DNA of 64,000 nucleotides from Actinomyces faecalis (GTDB lineage Bacteria > Actinomycetota > Actinomycetes > Actinomycetales > Actinomycetaceae): assembly GCF_013184985.2 (NCBI RefSeq), contig NZ_CP063418.1:1178001-1242000 (forward strand), given 5' to 3'. Under the pieces are notes generated by a model. The model did not search any database. It was given only the letters and a program-made list of their open reading frames with translations, and was not told the DNA's origin. Both the position numbers and the translations under genes were made by a program. Below, in pieces: positions 7,491 through 18,158 of this stretch; the stretch's first letter is position 1; each line of letters starts with the position of its first letter.

Positions 7491-8233
7491 CACTGCGTAC
7501 CTACCTCGCCACCACACGCCGGGTGCTCGCCCAGCTCGCCGCAGACCGCCGGACGGTCGGCCTCATCGTCGCCGTGCCCTCGGTGCTCGTCGCCCTGCTC
7601 TACTTCGTCTACATCGACTACCCCCACGGTGAGCAGCTGTTCAACCGGGTGGCCGTCACCATGGTTGCGATCCTGCCCATGCTCGTGATGTTCCTGGTCA
7701 CCAGCGTCGCTATGCTGCGTGAGCGTCGATCCGGCACCCTGGAGAGGCTGTGGACCACGCCCCTGCATCGCGCCGATCTTCTGCTTGGCTACGGCACGGC
7801 CTTCACCCTGGCCGCCACGGTGCAGTCCCTGGTCCTGGTGGCGGTGTGCGGCTGGCTGCTCGATGTTGAGCTGGTCGGGTCCTGGGCCTGGCTTGTGCTT
7901 GTCGGACTGCTTGACGCCTTCGTCGGGGTGGCGCTGGGCCTGTTCACCTCAGCCTTCGCCTCCTCAGAGTTCCAGGCGGTCCAGCTCATGCCGGTCATCG
8001 TCGCTCCGCAGGTCTTCCTGTGCGGTCTGCTCGTCCCGCGCAGCCAGCTGCCCGGCGTGCTGGAGGCGGTTGGCAACTGGCTCCCCATGAGCTGGGCGGC
8101 GGACCTGGCCTCGCACCTGGCCACAGTCGCTGGCATGCCCTGGGAGGTCAGTCGCAACCTGCTGTGGCTGGCCCTGGCCGGATTCGCGCTGCTCGTCATC
8201 GCGGCACGGACGGTGCCGCGAGCCACGCGCTAA
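7487..8233 (+). CDS. ABC-2 type transporter permease
   Basis: A 248-residue membrane protein with about six helices. The ABC-2 signature is seen in RERRSGTLERLWTTPLHRAD (coupling region after helix 2) and in the stretch VIVAPQVFLCGLLVPRSQLP. The length is typical for the family. It overlaps the ATPase gene by four bases, so the pair is one transcription unit. It forms the membrane path for the exporter and should dimerise. Expression follows the palindromic promoter at 6631-6673. Confidence 0.92.
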   Translation: MTLRTYLATTRRVLAQLAADRRTVGLIVAVPSVLVALLYFVYIDYPHGEQLFNRVAVTMVAILPMLVMFLVTSVAMLRERRSGTLERLWTTPLHRADLLLGYGTAFTLAATVQSLVLVAVCGWLLDVELVGSWAWLVLVGLLDAFVGVALGLFTSAFASSEFQAVQLMPVIVAPQVFLCGLLVPRSQLPGVLEAVGNWLPMSWAADLASHLATVAGMPWEVSRNLLWLALAGFALLVIAARTVPRATR

Positions 8234-8451
8234 GACCGGCCACCCGGGAGAGCGCGAGCGCGCCAGCCTGCTGAGCTGGCCGACGGCGGTGGCGAGATCC
8301 GCGGAAAAGCTGCGGCGCCGTCGTCGGCTTGCTCGATCATCGTCTCAATCGCGGCGCGCTCGTGCGCGGTGAGATCGCGTCCCATGTAGGGATGCTCCCA
8401 CACGACGGCGCGGTAGCCCTGCTCACAGCCGTACCAAGCCCACTCCCGCTA
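8230..8451 (-). pseudogene. Possible relic of a small minus-strand gene between the permease and phoH
   Basis: The minus strand is open from just after a TAG at about 8451 down to a TAG at 8232-8230. It reads REWAWYGCEQGYRAVVWEHP, then YMGRDLTAHERAAIETMIEQ. The aromatic and charged pattern of the first 40 residues looks protein-like, the rest less so. There is no good start or ribosome site, only an internal GTG and ATG. I do not recognise a family. It may be the tail of a lost gene; otherwise this 230-base gap has no feature except the phoH promoter. Confidence 0.3.
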
Positions 8452-8463
8452 GGATCGGGTGCG

Positions 8464-8466
<3 letters not shown>
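8450..8466 (+). promoter_or_regulatory. Putative leaderless promoter of the phoH operon
   Basis: TAGGAT (8450-8455) precedes ATG 8464 by eight bases. It would drive phoH-ybeY-CNNM-era as one transcript, since all later junctions overlap. Confidence 0.45.
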
Positions 8467-9590
<1,124 letters not shown>

Positions 9591-9594
<4 letters not shown>

Positions 9595-10049
9595 GCACCG
9601 AGGTCAACAACGAGACGGACGTCGAGATCGACGGTGCGGAGTTCTCCGCGCTGGCTGACCACGTCCTGCGGGCCATGCACGTCAACCCCCAGGCTGAGCT
9701 CAACATCCTGTTCATCGATCCCGAGCCCATGGCCGAGCTCCACGTGCGCTGGCTGGACCTGCCCGGCCCCACCGACGTCATGAGCTTCCCCATGGACGAG
9801 CTGCGTCCGGGGACCGAGGACGCCGAGACGCCGGCCGGGACGCTCGGCGACATCGTGCTGTGCCCGCAGGTGGCCGCCAAGCAGGCTCTGGAGGCCGGTC
9901 ACAGCGCGGCCGAGGAGATGCTGCTGCTGACCACCCACGGGATCCTCCACCTGCTCGGCTACGACCACGCCGAGGAGGAGGAGAAGAAGGAGATGTTCGC
10001 CCTCCAGCGTCAGCTGCTCCTGACCTTCCTCGCGGAGCGCGGTAAGTGA
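9591..10049 (+). CDS. ybeY: Endoribonuclease YbeY, 16S rRNA 3'-end maturation factor
   Basis: A 152-residue metalloprotein. The zinc motif [17 protein letters not shown] carries the three His ligands, and the conserved [11 protein letters not shown] lies upstream. YbeY takes part in 16S rRNA maturation and ribosome quality control. The order phoH-ybeY-CNNM-era is a conserved bacterial block. It overlaps phoH by four bases and the next gene by four bases (GTGA at 10046-10049). Confidence 0.96.
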
Positions 10050-11344
10050 GCGGGACCCCGGTCGCCCTCCTCGTCGTGGCCGCCGTGGTGGTGCTCTCCT
10101 GCGGCGCGCTGCTCAGCGCTGCCGAGGCGGCGCTGTCACGCATGACCCGTGCCGCTGCCGAGGACCTGGTGGAGGACGGGCGCCGCGGCGCCGCCCGTGT
10201 TCTGGCCCTGGCGGAGCGCCGTGCCCAGGTGCTGGGCTCGGTGGCGGCCGTGCGCGTGGCGGTGGACATGCTCGCTGCCGTCCTGCTCACACTGGCCGTG
10301 GCGGGGCTCGTGGACCGCTGGTGGCTGGTCCTGCTCATCGCCGTCGGCCTCAACGCCGTGCTCCTGGGGCTCGTGGTCGGGCTCTCTCCGCGCTCCGCCG
10401 GTCGGCGCAACCCGGCAGGCGTCCTGCTGGCGCTGGCCGGTCCGCTGGAGAAGGTCGACGCGCTGGGACGCCCCTGGCGCTGGCTGGAGGACCACTACGG
10501 GCGCTCAGCCACCCTCACCGACGCCGAGGCCCGCGCGGAGGTGACCGAGGACCTGCGCGAGATGATCGACGAGATCGGTGAGGCCGAGACCATCGAGGAC
10601 GAGGACCGGCAGATGCTGCGCAGCGTCGTCGAGCTCGGCCAGACCCTCGTGCGCGAGGTGATGGTCCCGCGCACGGACATGGTGACCATCGACGCCAGCA
10701 AGCCCGTCTCGGCCGCCATGCGCCTGTTCATCAAGTCCGGCTTCTCGCGTGTCCCCGTCATCGGCCAGGACGCCGACGACGTGCGCGGCGTGGTCTACCT
10801 CAAGGACGTCCTGCGGCGCCTGGACGCCCAGCCCGACTACGCCGGTCGCGAGGTCGTGACCTGCATGCGTGAGGCGGTCTACGTTCCCGAGACCAAGCTC
10901 GCCGACGACCTCCTGCGTGAGATGCAGACCGACTCGGTCCACATGGCCCTCGCTGTCGACGAGTACGGCGGGACGGCCGGCCTGGTGACGATGGAGGACC
11001 TCTTGGAGGAGGTCGTGGGGGACATGACCGACGAGCATGACCACGCCGAGCCTGAGGTCGAGGACCTAGGCGACGGCGTCTACCGGGTCCCGGCCAGGCT
11101 CAGCCTGGACGAGCTCGGCGAGCTGTTCGACTCTCAGATTGACGACGACGACGTCGACACCGCAGGTGGCCTGCTCACCAAGGCCATCGGCCGGGTCCCG
11201 CTGCCGGGCGCCAGCGGTGAGGTCCAGGGCGTGCGCCTCGTGGCCGACCAGGCCACCGGCAGACGCCGCCAGGTCACCAGCCTTCTCGTCTCATCCAGCA
11301 GGCCAGATACGGCCCCGACCACCTCAAAGGACACCCATGACTGA
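10046..11344 (+). CDS. CNNM/CorC (hemolysin C) family membrane protein with CBS pair
   Basis: A 432-residue protein. Three to four N-terminal helices (residues 5-30, 65-90, 93-115) form the CNNM transmembrane domain. The CBS pair follows, with [20 protein letters not shown] and [20 protein letters not shown], and a C-terminal CorC/HlyC domain ends near residue 415. Family members transport or sense Mg2+ (and possibly Co2+). The GTG start overlaps the ybeY stop, and the stop overlaps the era start region (11337-11344). It belongs to the same operon. Confidence 0.93.
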   Translation: MSGTPVALLVVAAVVVLSCGALLSAAEAALSRMTRAAAEDLVEDGRRGAARVLALAERRAQVLGSVAAVRVAVDMLAAVLLTLAVAGLVDRWWLVLLIAVGLNAVLLGLVVGLSPRSAGRRNPAGVLLALAGPLEKVDALGRPWRWLEDHYGRSATLTDAEARAEVTEDLREMIDEIGEAETIEDEDRQMLRSVVELGQTLVREVMVPRTDMVTIDASKPVSAAMRLFIKSGFSRVPVIGQDADDVRGVVYLKDVLRRLDAQPDYAGREVVTCMREAVYVPETKLADDLLREMQTDSVHMALAVDEYGGTAGLVTMEDLLEEVVGDMTDEHDHAEPEVEDLGDGVYRVPARLSLDELGELFDSQIDDDDVDTAGGLLTKAIGRVPLPGASGEVQGVRLVADQATGRRRQVTSLLVSSSRPDTAPTTSKDTHD

Positions 11345-12389
11345 CGTACCTGTCCGTTTCCCCAGTGATGATGAGCTGATGGCTGGTCCCAACGCGCTGG
11401 AGGACGCCAGCAGCGATCCACAGGACCTGCCTGAGGCCTCGGCGCGGGCACAGATCGTGGTCCCTGACGTCCCCGAGGGCTTCCGTGCGGGCTTCGCGTG
11501 CCTGGTGGGACGGCCCAACGCCGGCAAGTCCACGCTTACCAACGCCCTGGTCGGCACCAAGGTTGCCATCACCTCCGGCCGGCCCCAGACCACCCGCCAC
11601 AACGTGCGTGGCGTGGTCCACCGTGCCGACGCCCAGCTGGTGCTTGTGGACACCCCGGGCCTGCACCGTCCCAAGACCCTGCTGGGCAAGCGGCTCAACG
11701 ACCTGGTGCGTGAGACCCTCATGGACGTTGACGTCGTCGCCCTGTGCATCCCCGCCAACGAGAAGATCGGCCCCGGTGACCGCTTCATCGCCCGTGACCT
11801 GGAGCAGGTACGCGCACCGGTCGTCGCGGTGGTCACCAAGGCGGACACCGTCAGCCGCCAGGACCTGGCGGCGCAGCTGCTGGCCGTCAACGAGCTGGGG
11901 CAGTGGGAGGATATCGTCCCGGTCTCCTCCGTCTTAGGCGAACAGGTCGACGTCCTCACGGACGTCCTCATCAGTCACCTGCCCTCCTCCCCGCCGCTCT
12001 ACCCCACCGGAGAGGTCACTGACGAGCCCCAGGCCGTCATGATCGGCGAGCTCGTGCGAGAGGCTGCCCTGGAGTCCGTGCGTGACGAGCTGCCCCACTC
12101 CCTGGCCGTCGTCGTCGACGAGGTGCTTGATCCGCGTACCGACCGGACCGGCTCGCGGATCAAGGGCGCTGGCGGGCGCCTGCAGGTGAGAGTGAGCCTC
12201 GTTGTCGAGCGCGACTCACAGAAAGCCATCGTGATCGGTAGGGGTGGCTCACGCCTGAAGGAGATCGGTGTACGGGCCCGCGCTGGCATCGAGGAGCTGG
12301 TGGGCCGCGCGATCTATCTTGACCTGCACGTGCGCACCCTCAAGGACTGGCAGTCTGACCCCAAGGCCCTAGCCAGGCTCGGTTTCTAG
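11337..12389 (+). CDS. era: GTPase Era, 16S rRNA-binding ribosome assembly factor
   Basis: A 350-residue GTPase. G1 is GRPNAGKST (about residue 60), G3 is DTPGLH and G4 is TKAD. The C-terminal KH domain shows SQKAIVIGRGGSRLKEIG. Era binds the 3' end of 16S rRNA during 30S assembly, which fits its place beside ybeY. An N-terminal extension of about 45 acidic residues precedes the GTPase domain, as in some other actinobacteria. The ATG lies inside the upstream gene and overlaps its stop by eight bases. Confidence 0.96.
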   Translation: MTDVPVRFPSDDELMAGPNALEDASSDPQDLPEASARAQIVVPDVPEGFRAGFACLVGRPNAGKSTLTNALVGTKVAITSGRPQTTRHNVRGVVHRADAQLVLVDTPGLHRPKTLLGKRLNDLVRETLMDVDVVALCIPANEKIGPGDRFIARDLEQVRAPVVAVVTKADTVSRQDLAAQLLAVNELGQWEDIVPVSSVLGEQVDVLTDVLISHLPSSPPLYPTGEVTDEPQAVMIGELVREAALESVRDELPHSLAVVVDEVLDPRTDRTGSRIKGAGGRLQVRVSLVVERDSQKAIVIGRGGSRLKEIGVRARAGIEELVGRAIYLDLHVRTLKDWQSDPKALARLGF

Positions 12390-12398
12390 AGGCTGGCC

Positions 12399-14174
12399 GT
12401 GGCCAATGACCTGCTGACGGCCCAGGAGCTGCGCTCAGGATGGGCCTGGCTCAAGGCCTTCCCCCGACGAGCCTGGCGCCTGCTGGCCGACCTGTGGCGC
12501 CAGGAGCGGCGTCGGTTGCTCGTCATGGGGGCCGGCGTGGTCCTGGCCGTCATCGTGCTGGCGGCCCTGGGCACAGGAAGGACGGAGATCTGGGCTATTA
12601 CCACCACCCTCGCCCTGGGGGCGGTGGTGCTGGCCGTCTCACGCGACCACCGCACCATGGGGGCGATCATCGTCACCTGCCTGGTCCTGTCCCTGGTAGG
12701 GACCCTGGCTGGACCACGCTGGTCGCCGGTGCCGCTTGAGGACTCCCTCGTGCCATCCTCTAGCGACACACGCATCGGCGGGGTGGTGACCACGCCCGAC
12801 GTGGGCACGTATGAGGTCACCACGAGCGAGGTCACGATCACTCACCCCGATGGCGAGCTCACCCCCGCGCTGCTGCGCCGCCCCACGGGGGTGAGCGGGC
12901 CGACCCCGGGCGTGGTCTTCCTCCACGGGGCCGGGACCCACACCCAGGCCGGCTTCGGTGAGCAGGCTGAGGCCCTGGCCTCGGCCGGGGCCACCACGCT
13001 CGTGCCGAACAAGCCGACGCACAGTTACAGCCTCACTGAGCGCGACTACATCTCGATGGCGGCGGACTACCAGCAGTCGCTCACCTTCCTGCGGGGCCTG
13101 GACGGTGTGGACGCACAGCGCGTCGGCGTCTACGCCGAGTCTGAGGGTGGCTACCCCGGTGTCATCCTGGCCGGGACTGACCCCCAGGTCGCCTTCCTCG
13201 TCCTGGCTAGCGCCCCGGTCGTCATGATCCGCCAGCAAGCGACCTACGCCGCTGGCTCCTACCTCACGCGCGTGGGCGTGCCCGACGCGCTGCTCGACGC
13301 CGTCGCCCGCCTGCTGGGCAGCCGTGAGCTGCCGGGTGGCGCCTTCGGCTACGCCGACTTCGACGCCAGGCCCTACGAGGAGCAGATCACCGTGCCCGTG
13401 CTCATGCTCTACGGCACGGGCGACTCCTCGATGCCGCTGGTCCAGGGACCGGCCACGATCTGGGAGTCGATCCGCAAGGCCGGCAACACCCAGCTCACCG
13501 TGCGCTACTACGACAGCGCCAACCACGGTCTCAAGCTCGGCACGACGACGGACGGCCCGCTCGCGCCGGGCGTCACCCGGGACCTGTCACGGTGGGTCAC
13601 GGGCCTGCCGGCCACGGCGTCGGCTGAGCCAGCCGTGGCCGGGGCGACGCCGGTCCAGGACTTCTGGGCGCAGGCACCGGGGCCGGCACGCTGGTACGCC
13701 TCCGGCGACCTCATGCTCGGCACGCTCGTCGCAGGGGTGGCCCTGCTGGTGGGTGCAGGCGCCGGCTGGGTCGTCGGGCAGCTGCCGCGGCTGCGGGGAC
13801 GACGAGGCCTGCACCTGCCGGACCCGATCGGGCGCTGGGCGGGTGCCCTGACCCTGTCCGTCCTGGCGGCGTGGGTGCTGTACCTGGCCTATATCGGGAT
13901 GGTGGCGCGGCTGGCGCTGTCCTACTCCTCCAACCCCCTGGTCTCCTACGGGGGGTGGATCGTGCCTCAGCTCGTGGCGGGCGTCAGCGTCGTCCTGCTG
14001 GTCAAGCTGACCGGCCGTATCTGGCTCATGCGTGGGCACGTGCGTCGAGGGCGACAGAACGGGGGACGGTGGCTGACGCTGCCCGCAGCCGGCGTGCTGG
14101 CGGCGGTGCTGACCGGTTCCCTTGTGCTGCTGACCGACCTGGCGTACTGGGGGCTGTTCCCGCTGTTGTCCTGA
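12399..14174 (+). CDS. Membrane-anchored alpha/beta hydrolase
   Basis: A 591-residue protein. Three helices lie near the N-terminus (about 40-60, 64-82, 88-105) and four after residue 430. Between them is an alpha/beta hydrolase domain: oxyanion region GVVFLHGAGTHTQAG, nucleophile S248 in VGVYAESEGGYP, acid D342 in MLYGTGDSS and H376 in YDSANHGLKLG. The nucleophile elbow is A-E-S-E-G in place of the usual G-x-S-x-G, as in the BAAT/acyl-CoA thioesterase and dienelactone hydrolase neighbours. The domain should face outward; the substrate is unknown. It starts at GTG 12399, ten bases after era, with TAGAGG upstream, so it is probably cotranscribed. Confidence 0.8.
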   Translation: MANDLLTAQELRSGWAWLKAFPRRAWRLLADLWRQERRRLLVMGAGVVLAVIVLAALGTGRTEIWAITTTLALGAVVLAVSRDHRTMGAIIVTCLVLSLVGTLAGPRWSPVPLEDSLVPSSSDTRIGGVVTTPDVGTYEVTTSEVTITHPDGELTPALLRRPTGVSGPTPGVVFLHGAGTHTQAGFGEQAEALASAGATTLVPNKPTHSYSLTERDYISMAADYQQSLTFLRGLDGVDAQRVGVYAESEGGYPGVILAGTDPQVAFLVLASAPVVMIRQQATYAAGSYLTRVGVPDALLDAVARLLGSRELPGGAFGYADFDARPYEEQITVPVLMLYGTGDSSMPLVQGPATIWESIRKAGNTQLTVRYYDSANHGLKLGTTTDGPLAPGVTRDLSRWVTGLPATASAEPAVAGATPVQDFWAQAPGPARWYASGDLMLGTLVAGVALLVGAGAGWVVGQLPRLRGRRGLHLPDPIGRWAGALTLSVLAAWVLYLAYIGMVARLALSYSSNPLVSYGGWIVPQLVAGVSVVLLVKLTGRIWLMRGHVRRGRQNGGRWLTLPAAGVLAAVLTGSLVLLTDLAYWGLFPLLS

Positions 14175-14271
14175 CTTCGGTGATCTTGAGTGCCAATCAC
14201 CTGCGCCCAAGGTCCTAGTGCGGCACACTGAGGAGGTCTGCATCACCTTGACCGGCAAGGAGGCCGCGCGT

Positions 14272-17200
14272 ATGTCGACCACGTCCCCTGACTTCCCCTC
14301 GACCACCCCTCACGACCCAAGTGGGCGCGTGTGCCCAGACGAGCTGTGGGAGCTGGGCCAGCGGGCGGTGGCCCGGGCCCGTCGCTGGGCCGAGGAGTCC
14401 GCGCACGAGCCCACACCTCGCACCGCAGAGATCCTCTCGCGGGTGCTGGCGGATCCTGACGGCCTGGAGCTCACCACCCGGTTCGTCGACGACGTCGTGC
14501 GTCCGGTCGACCTGGACGTGGCCGCAGCAGCCTTCACCCGCCTGGCCGCAGGCCGGACCTCCTTCCTGCCTGGGCCGCTGGCCGCGGCCATGGGGCTGGG
14601 AGGAACCGTCTCGCGCCTGGCCCCGCGCGCCGTCACCGCGGTCGCCCGTCGCACCTTCCGACAGATCGTGGGGGACCTCGTCGTCGACGCCACCGAGCGC
14701 AGCCTGGGACCCGCGCTCGCCCGTCTGCGCCGGGGCGGCAACCGCCTCAACGTCAACCTGCTGGGTGAGGCTGTGCTGGGGGAGAAGGAGGCTGAGCGCC
14801 GTCTGGCGGAGGTCTCGCGACTGGTCACCCGCGAGGACGTTGACTACGTCTCGATCAAGGTCTCCGCCGTCACCGGACCGCACAACCCCTGGGGCCACGA
14901 GGAGGTCGTCGCCCACGGCGTGGAGGCGCTGAGCCCGCTGTACCGCCTGGCGCGCGACCACGGCACCTTCCTCAACCTCGACATGGAGGACTACAAGGAC
15001 CTGGACCTGACGATCGAGGTCTTCACCTCGATCCTGGATCAGGAGGACATGCACGGCTACGAGGCCGGGATCGTCCTGCAGGCCTACCTGCCAGACTCCC
15101 TGGGCGCCATGCAGCGCCTGCAGGAGTGGGCCGCTCAGCGCGTGGCCAGCGGAGGGGCTCGCGTCAAGGTGCGCGTCGTCAAGGGCGCCAACCTGTCCAT
15201 GGAGAAGGTGGACGCCGAGATCCACGGCTGGGAGCTGACGACCTGGCCGTCCAAGCAGGCGACGGACACCAGCTACAAGCGCATACTCGACTGGGCGATG
15301 ACGCCGGAGCGCACCCGCCACATCCGCCTGGGCGTCGCGGGACAGAACCTGTTCGACATCGCCTTCGCCTTCGAGATGCGCGCGGCACGCGGGCTGGAGG
15401 ACGGTGACGCCGTCGAGTTCGAGATGCTCTCCGGCATGGCCACCGACCTGCAGACCGTCGTGCGACGGGACACCGGTCACCTCCTGCTCTACGTGCCGGT
15501 GGTCCACCCCGACGAGTTCGACGTCGCCATCTCCTACCTCGTCCGACGCCTGGAGGAGAACGCCGCGCCGGACAACTTCATGTCCGGGGTGTTCGACATC
15601 GCCACCAAGGAGGAGGTCTTCAACCGCGAGCGCGACCGCTTCCTCGCGGCCCTGGCCGACGTCGACCCGTCGGCTCCGGTGCCGACACCCAACCGCCGCC
15701 AGGACCGGCTCGCGCAGGAGGCTGCCGGCGTCGGCCAGATGCAGGGGAGCGTGGCCGAGCAGGCGCGTAGGCCCTTCACCAGCGAGCCGGACTCCGACCC
15801 GGCCCTGGCTGCCAACCGCCAGTGGGCCCGCCAGATCGCCGCAGCCGTGCCCGGCTCACGCCGTGGCGAGGACGCCGTGGCTGCCAGCGAGCAGCGCCTG
15901 ACGACGCCGGAGGCTGCCGAGGAGCTGCTGGCAGGGCTGGCGGCCGCCGCCACCTCCTGGCGTGAGCGCGGCTGGCAGGAGCGTGCCGCGGTCCTGCACC
16001 GGGTGGGCGACGTGCTGGCCTCTCGGCGTGGCGAGCTCATCGAGGTCGCTGCCAGCGAGGCGGGCAAGACGATCGACCAGGCTGACCCGGAGGTCAGTGA
16101 GGCCGTCGACTTCTGCCACCACTACGCCACCATGAGCCTGCACCTGGCCGACGAGGAGATGGCCGGATCACGCTTTGAGCCCGTCGCGGTCACCGTCGTC
16201 GCCTCACCGTGGAACTTCCCGCTGGCCATCCCCACCGGAGGGGTCGCCGCCGCCCTGGCCACCGGCAGCGCCGTCGTCCTCAAGCCGGCTCCTCCGGCCA
16301 GGCGCTGTGCGGCCGAGCTCGTGCGGGCCTTCCACGACGCGGGCGTGCCCGAGGAGGTCCTGGCCCTGGCCGCCGTCGAGGACGGCGAGGTCTCCCGCCA
16401 GCTGATCGTCTCCCAGACGGTCGGACGCGTCATCCTCACCGGTTCCTACGACACCGCCCGGCTCTTCCGCTCCTGGAAGCCGGACCTGCACCTGCTGGGG
16501 GAGACCAGCGGCAAGAACGCCGTCATCGTCACCCCCTCGGCCGACCCTGACCTGGCCGTACGTGACGTGGTGGCCTCCGCCTTCGCCCACGCCGGGCAGA
16601 AGTGCTCGGCCTCCTCCCTCCTCATCCTCGTCGGCTCGGCAGGGCGCTCCGAGCGCATCGCCCGCCAGCTCGTGGACGCGACCGCCTCGCTGCGGGTGCG
16701 CTCGCCCGAGCACCTGGACTCTCAGGTGGGACCCGTGGTCGTGCCCGACGACCCCAAGGCCCTGCGAGGGCTGACCACGCTGGGTGCGGGGGAGCACTGG
16801 GTGCTGCGTCCCCAGCACCTGGGAGGAGGCCTGTGGCGTCCGGGTATCCGCGCCGGGGTCACCCCGGGCAGCGAGTACCACCGCACGGAGTACTTCGCCC
16901 CGGTGCTCGGTGTCATGCGGGTCGGTACCCTGCAGGAGGCCATCGACGCCGTCAACGCCGTGGACTACGGGCTCACCTCAGGCCTGCAGACCATGGACGC
17001 CGGGGAGCTGGAGACCTGGCTGGACCAGGTCGAGGCCGGCAACCTCTACGTCAACCGCGGGATCACCGGCGCGATCGTGCGTCGTCAGCCCTTCGGGGGG
17101 TGGAAGCGCTCGGCGATCGGCTCAACCACCAAGGCCGGGGGACCGAGCTACCTGCTCGGCCTGGGCGAGGTGGTCCGGGACCGTACGCCGCAGGCGCCGT

Positions 17201-17841
17201 CAGGCTCCCAGCTGCGTGAGGACCTGCACAACGGCGTCCGGGCCCTCTACGACGCCGTGCGCACGCACCTGGGACGGGAGGAGGCTGCCTTCCTGCACGC
17301 AGGGCTGGCCGCCGACGCCGAGGCCTGGCAGAAGACCTACGGGTGCAGCCTGGACGTGACGGGACTGGCCTGCGAGCGCAACGTCCTGCGCTACCGGCCG
17401 GCTGCCGTGACCGTCAGGGCCGAGGCAGGGACCGCCGAGGCTGACCTCGTGCGTGTCCTGGCCGCAGGCGTGCTGGCAGGTGCTGACATCGAGCTGAGCC
17501 TCGCGCAGGAGCCGGGGACCGACCTGGCTGCCGCCCTGCGTCCGTGGGCACGGGTCCGGGCGGAGCAGGCCTCGGCCTGGGAGCTGCGCCTGGCCGACAA
17601 GGCGGCCTCAGGAGACCTGGGTGTGCGGGTGCGCGTGCTCGGCCCGCGAGAGCAGAGCGGCGAGGAGCGCTGGCGCGAGGCGAGCCGCGTGACCAAGGGC
17701 AGCCCCGACGTCGCCCTGTACACCGGTGAGGTGACGGCCAACCCGCACACCGAGCTGCTGCCCTTCCTGCGTGAGCAGGCCGTGTCAGTGACGGCCCACC
17801 GCTTCGGCACGCCGCTCGACCTGGCGGCAGGGCTGCTGTAA
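14272..17841 (+). CDS. putA: Bifunctional proline dehydrogenase / L-glutamate gamma-semialdehyde dehydrogenase
   Basis: A 1189-residue PutA that oxidises proline to glutamate. The N-terminal half (about 110-430) is the FAD proline dehydrogenase barrel, with VKVRVVKGANLSMEK and YLVRRLEENAAPDNFM. The second half is an aldehyde dehydrogenase with E744 in LGETSGKNAV and catalytic C778 in AGQKCSAS. The N-terminal RHH DNA-binding domain of E. coli PutA is absent, as expected in Gram-positive species. The last 190 residues resemble the PutA C-terminal domain. ATG 14272 was chosen over GTG 14218 because AGGAGG lies eight bases upstream. A strong hairpin follows the stop. Confidence 0.95.
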   Translation: MSTTSPDFPSTTPHDPSGRVCPDELWELGQRAVARARRWAEESAHEPTPRTAEILSRVLADPDGLELTTRFVDDVVRPVDLDVAAAAFTRLAAGRTSFLPGPLAAAMGLGGTVSRLAPRAVTAVARRTFRQIVGDLVVDATERSLGPALARLRRGGNRLNVNLLGEAVLGEKEAERRLAEVSRLVTREDVDYVSIKVSAVTGPHNPWGHEEVVAHGVEALSPLYRLARDHGTFLNLDMEDYKDLDLTIEVFTSILDQEDMHGYEAGIVLQAYLPDSLGAMQRLQEWAAQRVASGGARVKVRVVKGANLSMEKVDAEIHGWELTTWPSKQATDTSYKRILDWAMTPERTRHIRLGVAGQNLFDIAFAFEMRAARGLEDGDAVEFEMLSGMATDLQTVVRRDTGHLLLYVPVVHPDEFDVAISYLVRRLEENAAPDNFMSGVFDIATKEEVFNRERDRFLAALADVDPSAPVPTPNRRQDRLAQEAAGVGQMQGSVAEQARRPFTSEPDSDPALAANRQWARQIAAAVPGSRRGEDAVAASEQRLTTPEAAEELLAGLAAAATSWRERGWQERAAVLHRVGDVLASRRGELIEVAASEAGKTIDQADPEVSEAVDFCHHYATMSLHLADEEMAGSRFEPVAVTVVASPWNFPLAIPTGGVAAALATGSAVVLKPAPPARRCAAELVRAFHDAGVPEEVLALAAVEDGEVSRQLIVSQTVGRVILTGSYDTARLFRSWKPDLHLLGETSGKNAVIVTPSADPDLAVRDVVASAFAHAGQKCSASSLLILVGSAGRSERIARQLVDATASLRVRSPEHLDSQVGPVVVPDDPKALRGLTTLGAGEHWVLRPQHLGGGLWRPGIRAGVTPGSEYHRTEYFAPVLGVMRVGTLQEAIDAVNAVDYGLTSGLQTMDAGELETWLDQVEAGNLYVNRGITGAIVRRQPFGGWKRSAIGSTTKAGGPSYLLGLGEVVRDRTPQAPSGSQLREDLHNGVRALYDAVRTHLGREEAAFLHAGLAADAEAWQKTYGCSLDVTGLACERNVLRYRPAAVTVRAEAGTAEADLVRVLAAGVLAGADIELSLAQEPGTDLAAALRPWARVRAEQASAWELRLADKAASGDLGVRVRVLGPREQSGEERWREASRVTKGSPDVALYTGEVTANPHTELLPFLREQAVSVTAHRFGTPLDLAAGLL

Positions 17842-17860
17842 AGGTCCGTCGGTCGTTTAA

Positions 17861-17931
17861 ATCGTGGTTTCTGGTTCTGGACCGGCCTGTGCGCCTTGCG
17901 TAAGGGCCGATCCAGAACCAGAAACCACGAT
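17861..17931. repeat. Perfect 21-bp inverted repeat hairpin 19 bases after putA
   Basis: The left arm (17861-17881) starts ATCGTGGTTTCTGG and pairs perfectly with 17911-17931, leaving a 29-base loop. There is no T-run. It lies between the putA stop and leuA and probably ends the putA transcript. The outer octamer CGTGGTTT recurs in the hairpin after glyS at 28018. Confidence 0.75.
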
Positions 17932-18037
17932 GGCAAGATGGCAAGGGAAGAGTGATGGTGGGCTGGTGTGGTGTGCGAGCTGTCCACTGTGCGGCACACG
18001 GCGACGGCGACGGCGACGGGGGAGTACCGTCACCGCC

Positions 18038-18085
18038 ATGCGCGCGACCAGCAGCCTCCTGCTTAGCCGCCGCGGCGGGGCCTGA
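18038..18085 (+). CDS. leuL: leuA leader peptide with three consecutive leucine codons
   Basis: ATG 18038 opens a 15-codon frame, [15 protein letters not shown], ending at TGA 18083-18085. The centre has CTC-CTG-CTT, three leucine codons in a row, followed by two Arg codons. Peptides of this kind precede leuA in Streptomyces and Corynebacterium and let ribosome stalling at low leucine control leuA. The following hairpins (18079-18128) provide the switch. Translation is not proven; the ribosome site upstream is weak. Confidence 0.6.
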   Translation: MRATSSLLLSRRGGA

Positions 18086-18128
18086 CCAGGCCGGCACCCC
18101 GACCGCGGCTTACCTGTGCTGCCGGCCT
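18079..18128 (+). promoter_or_regulatory. leuA attenuator: two mutually exclusive hairpins
   Basis: Hairpin 1 pairs GGCCTG (18079-18084) with CAGGCC (18087-18092). Hairpin 2 pairs AGGCCGGCA (18088-18096) with TGCCGGCCT (18120-18128). They share bases 18088-18092, so only one can form. Hairpin 1 overlaps the leader peptide stop, so ribosome position decides the fold. No U-run follows hairpin 2, so the exact stop mechanism is unclear. Confidence 0.55.
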
Positions 18129-18158
18129 TCCCAGCCACACCCACACAGGAGACCTCCC

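Larger units (their letters stand above)
17842..18158. other. putA-leuA intergenic region with a hairpin and the leuA leader
   Basis: These 317 bases contain a 21-bp perfect inverted repeat (17861-17931), a short threefold GGCGAC-type tandem near 17998-18018, and then a leader peptide and alternative hairpins before leuA. The features are listed separately. Confidence 0.8.

Noticed and set aside
14215..15507. 430-codon open frame on the minus strand opposite putA
   Set aside because: It is a shadow of the high-GC putA frame; composition (His/Asp/Val/Gly-rich, no motif) is that of an antisense frame, and the putA protein has clear catalytic motifs.
17998..18018. Threefold GGCGAC-type tandem repeat before the leuA leader
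   Set aside because: Too short to be informative in high-GC DNA; probably slippage.
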